Positions 1 through 7,663 of a DNA stretch of 64,000 bases are shown one piece after another. Origin of the DNA: an uncultured Myxococcales bacterium (lineage in GTDB: Bacteria > Myxococcota_A > UBA9042 > CAIXZC01); the NCBI GenBank assembly GCA_903895725.1, contig CAITUV010000021.1:62001-126000 (forward strand), given 5' to 3'. Made by a program: the position numbers and the translations under genes. The notes beneath the pieces are model-generated. The model did no database searches. It saw only the letters and a list, made by a program, of their open reading frames with translations, and was not told where the DNA came from. Positions within the stretch are counted from its first letter, which is position 1, and each line of letters opens with the position of its first letter.

Positions 1-61
1 TCGGTTAGGACGCTGGCCTCTCAAGCCGGTAGAACGGGTTCGAGTCCCGTATGGGCCACCA
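1..61 (+). tRNA. tRNA-Glu (anticodon CTC), 5' end cut by window edge
   Basis: The sequence enters in the D-loop. The anticodon stem is CTGGC/GCCGG (13-17 and 25-29) around loop CTCTCAA, giving anticodon CTC at 20-22, which reads GAG. The T-arm is ACGGG, loop TTCGAGT, CCCGT. The 3' acceptor strand ATGGGCC pairs with the expected GGCCCAT start of a glutamate tRNA, which lies outside the window. Discriminator A is followed by an encoded CCA at 59-61. Confidence 0.95.
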
Positions 62-114
62 ATCCCTACACAGAGAAGAATCGACATCGTCCTGCGAGTA
101 GTCCGCGATGCCGG

Positions 115-1536
115 CTATCGGCACACAAACGTGTACTCCGGCGGCTTGTCTGCCTCGCCCAGGGCGGCGCAGAAGGCAGTCGACGGGCGGAGGGTGATGG
201 TCCCGTCCGCTGCGACATCGACCTGCATGGGCTCGACCGAGGCTGAGTCCCTGAACACTCCTTCGAATCGCTGATCGACTGGAGGCCCCATGGGCGGACA
301 CTTCCCGGAGGAGCCGTTCTCCCTCAGGATCTCGAGATGGATCCGGAGTGCCTGGAGTTGGAAGCGCCTCTCCATGAATTTCAGCACGTACTTGCCGAAT
401 GAGGGGACCGCGATCCCCCCCAGGATGTCGAATACCCATTCCCGGATCGTCAGGACCGGATCCGGCGAGACCAGCACGCTGAGCATGCGTCTCCAGTTGG
501 AGCCCGATGCCCGGCTCGCCAGCTCGACCCCCAACCCATCCAGTGCCCCCTTGAGAGCCAGGGCCCCCGGGGCACCGAGGCAAGCCTGTCCCAGCATCCC
601 GTGGACCCGCTCCAGACCGAGCCAGGTCATGGCCAGCTCGTTCCATTTGGAGGACCCGGGGGCCGCCCCTCCCTCCGGCTGTTCAGGGACGGGCCCCAGA
701 TCGTCGAATCCGCCCGGCGGAACCCACCCCTTCCCCTTGAGCCCGGGGAGCAGGAGCTGCAAGGGCATCCCGTACCTCTCGTACGGGAGGAAATCGCAGA
801 AACCCGGCTCCGAGGCGAGCAGCGCTTCGACCTCGCCTGCCGCCTTCTGAAGGTCCGCACCGGACGGTGGAGCACCGGACAGCACGGGACGCAACCCGTC
901 CCGAACCAGGATCTCCTGGGCGGCCGTGGCCAGCATGCCGGCGATGAGCGGGGCCCCGGACCCGCGGGCCAGATCCTGGTAGAAGCGGAGAGAATCCAGC
1001 CCCAGGGACAGTGCCTGAGCGCTCTTTCCGGCATCGGCCAGCATGCGCACCTGCATGGCAAGGGCCTTGGCTCCCCTCACCGCGGTCACGAGCCTGGGAA
1101 CGGCCCGGCGGCCGAACAGGTAGGGGGAGCAGGAATCCTCGTGTCGGGCAGCCCGGGTCACCGCGGCCGGAAGACCCGCACAGGCATCGACAAGGGCTGC
1201 CGGGGGGCCGGCCTCGTGGGTTCCCAGGTCCAGCCAGGCACGCAGCGGCTCGGCCTGTTCCCCGACAAGATCGAAGCAGGGGGCGAAGGCCTTCCCCTCG
1301 ACGACCTCCACGATGTCGGCGTCAGCGGCTCCGGCGAGGGGCTTTCCGCGTAGCACGGGCCGGAGACAACGGCGCTCCTGGTTCTCCTTGACGCGGGCCA
1401 TGAGGTCGGCTTCGAGCTGGGCCAGCTCCTCTTGCGTCACGAGCGGCCGGTTCGTCGGAGCCGTCTGCGCAGCGGATGCGAACGAGACCAGGAGCAGAAT
1501 GGCCGTGCAGGCCGGCAACATGAAACGCGCAGTCAC
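115..1536 (-). CDS. Secreted protein of unknown function
   Basis: 473 residues from a GTG start placed 7 bases after GGGAGG. Residues 1-23 form a signal peptide (hydrophobic core ILLLVSFASA, likely cut near SAAQ), so the product is exported. No domain is recognised. The middle is helical and leucine-rich; the last 45 residues look beta-rich and contain two cysteines that could form a disulfide. It starts 36 bases after the stop of the phosphodiesterase gene on the same strand, so the two are probably cotranscribed. It ends facing the tRNA gene. A long open frame on the plus strand here is a composition shadow. Confidence 0.75.
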   Translation of the reverse strand: MTARFMLPACTAILLLVSFASAAQTAPTNRPLVTQEELAQLEADLMARVKENQERRCLRPVLRGKPLAGAADADIVEVVEGKAFAPCFDLVGEQAEPLRAWLDLGTHEAGPPAALVDACAGLPAAVTRAARHEDSCSPYLFGRRAVPRLVTAVRGAKALAMQVRMLADAGKSAQALSLGLDSLRFYQDLARGSGAPLIAGMLATAAQEILVRDGLRPVLSGAPPSGADLQKAAGEVEALLASEPGFCDFLPYERYGMPLQLLLPGLKGKGWVPPGGFDDLGPVPEQPEGGAAPGSSKWNELAMTWLGLERVHGMLGQACLGAPGALALKGALDGLGVELASRASGSNWRRMLSVLVSPDPVLTIREWVFDILGGIAVPSFGKYVLKFMERRFQLQALRIHLEILRENGSSGKCPPMGPPVDQRFEGVFRDSASVEPMQVDVAADGTITLRPSTAFCAALGEADKPPEYTFVCR

Positions 1537-1572
1537 GGTTCGACCTCCCTGAGGGCAGGCAGTCCCCCTCGT

Positions 1573-3354
1573 CTAGCTTCCAAGAACCGTCCCCACCGTG
1601 GTGGATTGCAGCTCGAGCCCGAAGAGCGCCGCCACGGTAACGGCAGCATCGGCCACCCGGGCCGGCTTGTCGACCTTGCCCGGAGCCAGGGCGGGAGAGC
1701 GGATCCCGAGCAGGATCGGGGCCGTGTCCACGGAACCGTGCCCCCCCAGGAACGGGCACAGGGCATCCACGTTCGCCGGAAGCGGGATGGGGCTCGTGGG
1801 CAGGTAGGCCATGTAGGTCGGGCACTGCCAGCCGTTTCGGGTGAACAGCATGAGGTCGGGCCACGCCAGGGTCTTTTCCTTGTCCAGGTCGATGAAGTAG
1901 GGATGGTACAGCTCGCCCGGACCACACACGCCGGGGTAACCCTCCTTCATCTGCTTGCGGTCGACCACCCACCAGGGGCACTCCTTCTGCCCGCTCATGG
2001 GATTTGGGGCTTCGTAGGCCCTCAGCAGGGCTGCAGCCCCGGCCACCCGCTCCTTGCCGTCCCGCCAGTACAGATTGCAGATGGTGGATGCGGAGACTCC
2101 GGCCACGTCACCGTCCCCGGCAAACCCTCCCTCCTGCAGCAACCGCAGGTAGTCAGTGTCCTTGAAGTAGCCGGGAATCCACCCCTTGCCCACGACCTGG
2201 TTCTCCATGGCATGGTCGGAGAACACCACCACGGTCGCCTGGTCGAGCACCCCCATCTCCTGGAGCCCGTCCATGAGCCGGCCGAACTGGAGGTCGACCT
2301 CACGGAGGTAATCCAGCATCGGCTCCCGGTAGAGGTTCGGGTTGCGACTGCTGACCCATTGGTAGCCGCCCGGGTCCGCACACCCCTTCTCCAGCGAGAT
2401 GGCAGGGTCCGCCTGGATGAACTCCGCCGGATTCCACGGAGTCCCCAGCGAGTGCCCCGCGTCATCGCATTCGGCCAGCAGAATGTAGGCAAAATCGGGA
2501 TCCTCGCGGGCAAAGAGCTTCAGTGCGCTGTCCACGATCCATTCGTCGGAGGGGAACATGTCCGGGACCTTGCCCAGGAGCGGCGTGACGATGCCGGTCT
2601 GCCAGGCCGATTCCGGGTCGCACGGGCCGTCACCGTCCGACTTGGGATCGAAGAGGTTGGGCGCCTTCGGCTTCGGGCGGAATTCCGGCACACTGCGCCC
2701 CGTCACGATGAAATCGAGTACCGGCGGATCGGTACGGAACATCTCGGCAACCCAGTCCTTGCCCGCAACGAACGCGACCTTCCGGTCCGGAAAGCGGCGC
2801 TTGAACGCATGGAACAGCGTGTCCACCGGCCGACCGAGGTCGTCCCGGGCCATGGAGTGGTGGATCGCCGGAAGCAGGGCCTTGCCCGCTGCATCCCACC
2901 CGGTGAGCTGGCCGAACACGCTGATCACGCCGGTCAGCCCCGAATGCGTCCCGGCCACGACGTTGAGCTGGTTCATGTCCGTGGCGGACGGCAGGAAGCA
3001 CGAGGCGTTCCTGAACCAGGCACCGGAATCCATGTGCTCACGCAGGCGGGGCATGAGCCAATTCCCCGGACCGCCTCCGGCGTTACCCGCCGCATCGAGC
3101 TCCAGCACGGCCGGGTGAAGCGAGTCGATGCAGACGAAGAGGAGCTTCCCGTCCGGTCCGACCCGCCGGAGAATCTCGGGAGACAAATCACCGCCGGTCC
3201 CCCCGTCGCCCGTCTCCGCCAAGTCGCTGCCGTCCGTACGCCCTCCGTCTCCCGCCCCTCCCCCGCTGCCGGAGCACCCGGAAGCCAGGAGGAGCGACCC
3301 GCCGGCCAGGCCGACCACGCTGCCCAGGAAGCCTCGTCTCGAAACCCTCTTCAT
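1573..3354 (-). CDS. Tat-exported alkaline-phosphatase-superfamily phosphodiesterase
   Basis: 593 residues when started at the ATG at 3354; a longer open frame upstream lacks a signal. The N-terminus carries a twin-arginine motif (SRRGFLG), a hydrophobic stretch and a Cys at 27 after LLLASG, so it is probably Tat-exported and may be a lipoprotein. Metal-site-like motifs of the phosphodiesterase/nucleotide pyrophosphatase fold are visible: FVCIDS near residue 77, VVVFSDHAMENQ near 375 and GGHGSVDTAP near 545. Family members hydrolyse phosphate mono- or diesters; the substrate cannot be read. It is probably the first gene of a two-gene operon with the secreted unknown downstream. Confidence 0.8.
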   Translation of the reverse strand: MKRVSRRGFLGSVVGLAGGSLLLASGCSGSGGGAGDGGRTDGSDLAETGDGGTGGDLSPEILRRVGPDGKLLFVCIDSLHPAVLELDAAGNAGGGPGNWLMPRLREHMDSGAWFRNASCFLPSATDMNQLNVVAGTHSGLTGVISVFGQLTGWDAAGKALLPAIHHSMARDDLGRPVDTLFHAFKRRFPDRKVAFVAGKDWVAEMFRTDPPVLDFIVTGRSVPEFRPKPKAPNLFDPKSDGDGPCDPESAWQTGIVTPLLGKVPDMFPSDEWIVDSALKLFAREDPDFAYILLAECDDAGHSLGTPWNPAEFIQADPAISLEKGCADPGGYQWVSSRNPNLYREPMLDYLREVDLQFGRLMDGLQEMGVLDQATVVVFSDHAMENQVVGKGWIPGYFKDTDYLRLLQEGGFAGDGDVAGVSASTICNLYWRDGKERVAGAAALLRAYEAPNPMSGQKECPWWVVDRKQMKEGYPGVCGPGELYHPYFIDLDKEKTLAWPDLMLFTRNGWQCPTYMAYLPTSPIPLPANVDALCPFLGGHGSVDTAPILLGIRSPALAPGKVDKPARVADAAVTVAALFGLELQSTTVGTVLGS

Positions 3355-3685
3355 CGGCAGTGCCCTCTGCCCGAACAGCCGGTCCCAGTCATTTTTTTCC
3401 TCTGTCGTTGCCCCGGTCCTGAGAGGACGGCCCAGGCGCCACCGGTCCGTGATCTTCCCACCGTGCGGGCCGGTTGTCCACCCTTCAGTCGCATCCCCCC
3501 CGCCCCCCGAGGCCCGAGCCCCCGCCCCCGGCAGATGTTGAGATGTAGAAATTTGACCCCCTGCGCGTGCACGCTCTATACTTGGGTCGCGGCGATGTCG
3601 CATCCTGAGCGTCGATGTCACGTGGTTTGCCGGGCAGAATCAGGAGCGCATCCACCGGCAGAATGGGTGCATTCGGGGGAGGACG
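3355..3685. other. Intergenic region between divergent genes
   Basis: 331 bases with no credible gene. It holds a T7 run near 3390 and the promoter reading toward the radical SAM gene. No matching promoter was found for the phosphodiesterase on the other strand. Confidence 0.6.
3553..3582 (+). promoter_or_regulatory. Sigma70-like promoter for the radical SAM gene
   Basis: TTGACC (3553-3558), 18-base spacer, TATACT (3577-3582). The predicted start leaves a leader of roughly 95 bases before the GTG at 3686. Confidence 0.55.
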
Positions 3686-4615
3686 GTGGGCGAGCTTCGC
3701 ATCAGCGAGAAGAAGAGCCGAGCCTTCACCAGCGGTCTGCCCCAGTGTCTGGCCGATGCCGGAGTGCTCGCCTTCAACGTGGTCAGCGGTTGCCCGGTCG
3801 ACTGTCACTACTGCAAGTACCAGACCAAGGATCCTTCCCGAGCCGACGTGGTGCACCTCTACACGCTGCTGGGCCAGCAGGCACGGGATGAGCTGGCGAG
3901 CCTCGCCCGGCGTGGCAGCCTGCCCAACATGGTGCTCTTCAACACCGTCTCGGAATCGTTCTTCGGCAACGCGCTGGCCAACCGGGTGGCGGGGGAGGCG
4001 CTCGAAGCGTTGTTTTCCGCAGGGGTGTACGTCAACCTGACGACCAAGGGAATCATGCCCCGGTCGGTCATGGACATTGCTTCGCGATACCCGCACCTCA
4101 TCACGGTGACCGTGAACGTGGCGTCTCTCTCGGAGAGCTTCCACCGACTGTTCGAGCCGCGGGTGGCCATGCCGGATGACCGGTTCCACATGATCCGCCG
4201 GCTGCGGGAGCTCGGAGTGCCGGTTCGGGGGCGGATCGAGCCGCTCGTCCCGACGGAGAACGATTCCGCCAAGGACCTCGAGCCGCTGCTTGCTCGTTTC
4301 CGGGAGGTGGGGGTCAAAGATGTCGTCGTCGCGTACCTTCACTACGGAGTGGACGTAGCCAATCGACTGGCCCGTCGGGTCAGCCGGGTCCAGACCGCGC
4401 TGCTGGGGCCCTGGTACCGCGGCCCCAACGGGGAGACGGTCCACCTGGTCGACAAGGAGTACCGCAAGCGCAAGTACACCGAGTTCAAGCAGATCGCACA
4501 GCGGTACAGCATGCGCCTCCTGGTGTGCGCCTGCCGCAATGCGGACATCTACTCCGGCCGCTGCTTCGTGATGCCGGCCCCCATCCAGGGGCCGGAGAAG
4601 AAGAAGCTCCTGTAG
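3686..4615 (+). CDS. Radical SAM protein, spore-photoproduct-lyase-like Cys motif
   Basis: 309 residues from a GTG start directly behind a strong GGGGGAGGA site. GCPVDCHYC gives C36, C40 and C43, the CX3CX2C set that binds the 4Fe-4S cluster in radical SAM enzymes. GCPxxC-YC resembles the spore photoproduct lyase group. The middle fits a partial TIM barrel (VYVNLTTKG, LITVTVNV, VRGRIEPLVPT). The C-terminus has another Cys group, C281, C283 and C293, which might hold a second cluster. The downstream stop is 56 bases before xerC, which has its own promoter. The reaction is unknown; DNA repair is possible from the resemblance but is only inference. Confidence 0.8.
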   Translation: MGELRISEKKSRAFTSGLPQCLADAGVLAFNVVSGCPVDCHYCKYQTKDPSRADVVHLYTLLGQQARDELASLARRGSLPNMVLFNTVSESFFGNALANRVAGEALEALFSAGVYVNLTTKGIMPRSVMDIASRYPHLITVTVNVASLSESFHRLFEPRVAMPDDRFHMIRRLRELGVPVRGRIEPLVPTENDSAKDLEPLLARFREVGVKDVVVAYLHYGVDVANRLARRVSRVQTALLGPWYRGPNGETVHLVDKEYRKRKYTEFKQIAQRYSMRLLVCACRNADIYSGRCFVMPAPIQGPEKKKLL

Positions 4616-4621
4616 CCTCGC

Positions 4622-4649
4622 TTGCATTCCCCGCCCCCCGCCATATATT
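4622..4649 (+). promoter_or_regulatory. Sigma70-like promoter for xerC-hslV-hslU
   Basis: TTGCAT (4622-4627), 16-base spacer, TATATT (4644-4649), just upstream of the GTG at 4672. The leader would be only about 16 bases. Confidence 0.55.
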
Positions 4650-4671
4650 GACCCCGTGATGCGGGGGCCCC

Positions 4672-5607
4672 GTGGAAGAACGCACCGAACTCCTGTCCCG
4701 GTTCCGAACCTACCTCCAGGTGGAGCGCGGGTACTCCCGACACACGCTGCGAAACTACCTCGCCGACATCGAGGCACTGGCCGACTTCCTGGCCCGGCGG
4801 AGCTCGAGCCTGTCCCGTGCGACCCGACGCCAGCTCCGGGAATTCCTGGGCATGGAGGCGCAGGGGCACCGCCCCGCCACCGTGGCCCGGCGCAAGGCGA
4901 CGATCCGTACGTTCTACCGCTTCCTGGTCCGGGAGGAGGTCATCGAGGAGAACCCGGCGGCGGTGCTGCCGGCCATCAAGCTTCCCAAGCCGCTCCCCAA
5001 GGCCCTCACACAGCGGGAGGCCGAGGCGCTCATGGACCAGACGGCCCGCCCGGGCCGCCCGGCCGCTCGGGACGATGCGCACCGGAAGGAAGAGATGCCG
5101 ACGCTCAACCGGGATGTCGCCATTCTCGAGCTGCTGTACGGTACCGGCATGCGCGTGTCGGAGCTCGTGGCACTGGACCTTGGCGACCTCGACCTGCGCC
5201 GCGGTGAGGCCCGCATCCGAGCGGGCAAGGGCAACAAGGAGCGGCTCGTCTATCTCGGCGACCCTGCCCGGGATGCCCTGGCCCGCTACCTGGCCGAGCG
5301 CCCCCTGTGGAGCACGGGACGCGACCCTGACGCCCTCTTCTTCGGCAAGCGCGGTACCCGCCTGTCCGACCGGGGCGTACGCCGCGTGCTCGACCGGCTC
5401 GCAGTCCGCCTGGGAAAGCCGCTCCACCCGCACATGCTGCGGCATTCGTTTGCCACCCACATGCTCGAGCGGGGGGCCGACATCCGCGCCATCCAGGAGC
5501 TGCTCGGGCACTCGAGTCTCTCCACGACCCAGAAGTACACCCACATGGACCTCAAGCTGCTCATGGAGGTCTACCGCAAGACGCACCCTCGGGAGGAAGA
5601 AGAATGA
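4672..5607 (+). CDS. xerC: Tyrosine recombinase XerC
   Basis: 311 residues, the usual XerC length, GTG start. The N-terminal SAM-like DNA-binding domain (about 5-95) is followed by the catalytic domain with the full set of active-site residues: R161 (GTGMRVSEL), K186 (AGKGNKE), H254 and R257 (HPHMLRHSF), H280 (LLGHSS) and nucleophile Y289 (TTQKYTH). XerC with XerD resolves chromosome dimers at dif; no dif site was recognised here. The stop overlaps the hslV start (ATGA), and xerC-hslV-hslU is a conserved order in several phyla, which supports XerC over a phage integrase. Confidence 0.95.
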   Translation: MEERTELLSRFRTYLQVERGYSRHTLRNYLADIEALADFLARRSSSLSRATRRQLREFLGMEAQGHRPATVARRKATIRTFYRFLVREEVIEENPAAVLPAIKLPKPLPKALTQREAEALMDQTARPGRPAARDDAHRKEEMPTLNRDVAILELLYGTGMRVSELVALDLGDLDLRRGEARIRAGKGNKERLVYLGDPARDALARYLAERPLWSTGRDPDALFFGKRGTRLSDRGVRRVLDRLAVRLGKPLHPHMLRHSFATHMLERGADIRAIQELLGHSSLSTTQKYTHMDLKLLMEVYRKTHPREEEE

Positions 5608-6164
5608 CCGAACCCACGTTTCACGGAACCACGGTCCTGGCTGTCCGGGACGACAACCAGGTCGTTCTCATCGCGGACGGCCAGGTGACCTTCGGTGATG
5701 CCGTGCTCAAGCAGTCGGCCCGAAAGGTCAGACGCCTCCATCACGACAAGGTGCTGGCCGGCTTTGCCGGGTCGACGGCCGACGCGTTCGCCCTGTTCGA
5801 GCGGTTTGAGGCCAGGCTCAAGGACCACTCGGGCAACCTCATGCGGGCCGCTGTCGAGCTGGCCAAGGAATGGCGCACCGACCGGATTCTCAGGCGCCTC
5901 GAGGCCATGCTCCTGGTAGCCGACGTCGACACCCTGCTGCTCATCACCGGCAACGGCGACATCATCGAGCCGGAGGAGGGAGTCGCTGCCATCGGCTCCG
6001 GCGGCAACTTCGCCCTGGCTGCCGCCCGGGCGCTCAAGCGGCACACGGCCCTTTCTGCCGCGGACATCGCCCGCAATGCCATGGCCGTGGCTGCCGGCAT
6101 GTGCATCTATACCAACGACCGATTCGTCGAGGAAACCCTGAGCCGGGAGGTGCCCCGTGGCTGA
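5604..6164 (+). CDS. hslV: ATP-dependent protease proteolytic subunit HslV
   Basis: 186 residues. HGTTVLAVR places the catalytic threonine at T9 after removal of a short propeptide, as in HslV. Motifs [21 protein letters not shown] and [14 protein letters not shown] are typical. HslV forms a cytoplasmic double hexamer that degrades unfolded proteins fed by HslU. The gene overlaps xerC by 4 bases and hslU by 8, so translation of the three is probably coupled. Confidence 0.97.
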   Translation: MTEPTFHGTTVLAVRDDNQVVLIADGQVTFGDAVLKQSARKVRRLHHDKVLAGFAGSTADAFALFERFEARLKDHSGNLMRAAVELAKEWRTDRILRRLEAMLLVADVDTLLLITGNGDIIEPEEGVAAIGSGGNFALAAARALKRHTALSAADIARNAMAVAAGMCIYTNDRFVEETLSREVPRG

Positions 6165-7515
6165 AGCATCCCTGGGGGAAGCTGCCCTGACCCCGCGCGA
6201 GATCGTCGCGTACCTGGACCGTTTCATCGTCGGCCAGAAGGACGCCAAGAAGGCAGTCGCCATCGCACTGCGGAACCGCTGGCGCCGCAAGATGGTCCCG
6301 GAGCATCTCCAGGAAGAGATCCTCCCCAAGAACATCATCATGATCGGCCCGACCGGAGTGGGAAAGACCGAGATCGCCCGCCGGCTCGCACGCCTGGCCA
6401 CGCTCCCCTTCCTCAAGATCGAAGCCTCCAAGTTCACCGAGGTCGGATACGTCGGAAGGGACGTGGACTCGATCATCCGAGACCTCATGGAAACCGCCGT
6501 GGGCATGGTCCGGAAGGAAGAGGAAGAGCGGGTGGCCGCCCGGGCACGGGAGAACGCAACGAACAAGGTCCTCGACCTCCTGACCCGCCGACCGACGTTC
6601 GAAGAGGTGGACCCGGCCGAAACCGACGGCACCAGCCGCCGCAGACAGAAGCTCCGCCAGCAGCTCGATGCCGGCCTTCTCGATTCCCAGGAAGTCGCCG
6701 TCTCGGTCCAGGACAGGGCGTTCCACCCCATGATCGAGATCTTCGGCTCCCAGGGAATGGAGCAGATGGGGGTCAACCTCAAGGACATGATGGGCAACAT
6801 GTTCCCGGCCAAGCGCAAGGAGCGCCGGGTGCCGGTGCGTGAAGCCCTCCGTCTGCTCGAACAGGAGGAGGCCGCCGGCATGGTCGACTCGGACAAGGTC
6901 ACCGAGGAGGCCCGGCGCCGGGTCGAGCAATCCGGCATCGTCTTCCTGGACGAAATCGACAAGATTGCGGGACGGGAATCCACCCAGGGCCCCGACGTTT
7001 CCCGGGAAGGAGTGCAGCGGGACCTCTTGCCGATCATCGAAGGCACCACCGTGTCCACCAAGTACGGGCCGGTCCGCACCGACCACATCCTGTTCATCGC
7101 ATCCGGAGCCTTCCACGTCAGCAAGCCCTCGGACCTCATTCCCGAGCTCCAGGGACGCTTCCCCATCCGGGTCGAGCTCGATGCCCTGTCCCGGGAGGAT
7201 TTCCGCCGCATCCTGGTGGAGCCGGAAAACTCGCTCATCCGACAGTACACCGCCCTGCTCAAGACCGAGCAGGTCCAGATTGAATTCTCCGACGACGGAA
7301 TCGATGCCATTGCGGAGCTGGCCGTGCTGGCCAACGAACGGCTCGAGAACATCGGTGCCCGACGCCTCTACACCATCCTCGAGAAGCTCCTCGAGGACCT
7401 CTCCTTCGACGCCCCCGACATCGCAGGCGGCCGCATGGTCTTCACCCGGGAGGAAGTCATGAAGCGCCTCGGCTCGCTGGTCCAGGACCAGGACATGTCG
7501 AGGTACGTGCTGTAG
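6157..7515 (+). CDS. hslU: HslU, AAA+ ATPase subunit of the HslUV protease
   Basis: 452 residues from a GTG start that overlaps hslV. Walker A is GPTGVGKT (K70) and Walker B is VFLDEID near residue 264. The intermediate domain lies about 110-240, and sensor and arginine-finger regions follow. The C-terminal tail DMSRYVL is the conserved tail that docks into HslV and activates it. The ATPase unfolds substrates in the cytoplasm. Last gene of the operon; no hairpin-plus-T-tract terminator follows, only a homopolymer-flanked repeat. Confidence 0.97.
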   Translation: MAEASLGEAALTPREIVAYLDRFIVGQKDAKKAVAIALRNRWRRKMVPEHLQEEILPKNIIMIGPTGVGKTEIARRLARLATLPFLKIEASKFTEVGYVGRDVDSIIRDLMETAVGMVRKEEEERVAARARENATNKVLDLLTRRPTFEEVDPAETDGTSRRRQKLRQQLDAGLLDSQEVAVSVQDRAFHPMIEIFGSQGMEQMGVNLKDMMGNMFPAKRKERRVPVREALRLLEQEEAAGMVDSDKVTEEARRRVEQSGIVFLDEIDKIAGRESTQGPDVSREGVQRDLLPIIEGTTVSTKYGPVRTDHILFIASGAFHVSKPSDLIPELQGRFPIRVELDALSREDFRRILVEPENSLIRQYTALLKTEQVQIEFSDDGIDAIAELAVLANERLENIGARRLYTILEKLLEDLSFDAPDIAGGRMVFTREEVMKRLGSLVQDQDMSRYVL

Positions 7516-7518
7516 TTT

Positions 7519-7605
7519 CCCCCCCCCCTTCCCCCCGGGTCGGCATCGGCATCGACATCGACATCGGCATCGTAGTCGTAATCGTAGTCGCAATCGTCCC
7601 CCCCC
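7519..7605. repeat. Hexamer array flanked by poly-C tracts
   Basis: Ten C (7519-7528), then nine 6-base units from 7541 to 7594 (CGGCAT x2, CGACAT x2, CGGCAT, CGTAGT, CGTAAT, CGTAGT, CGCAAT), then eight C (7598-7605). It lies 3 bases past the hslU stop. Like the 9-bp arrays elsewhere, it couples a short tandem array to homopolymer tracts. Confidence 0.85.
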
Positions 7606-7663
7606 TTCAATTGCCTTTCCCCATCCCCCCGATTCCGTGCATACTCCTCCCGTCGGAGGTCGC

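Noticed and set aside
1432..3891. 819-codon plus-strand frame opposite the phosphodiesterase
   Set aside because: Crosses the intergenic region and the promoter of the radical SAM gene; no domain seen.
4672..5607. Phage or integron integrase
   Set aside because: Length, motifs and the xerC-hslV-hslU gene order fit the housekeeping recombinase; no attachment site or cassettes are nearby.
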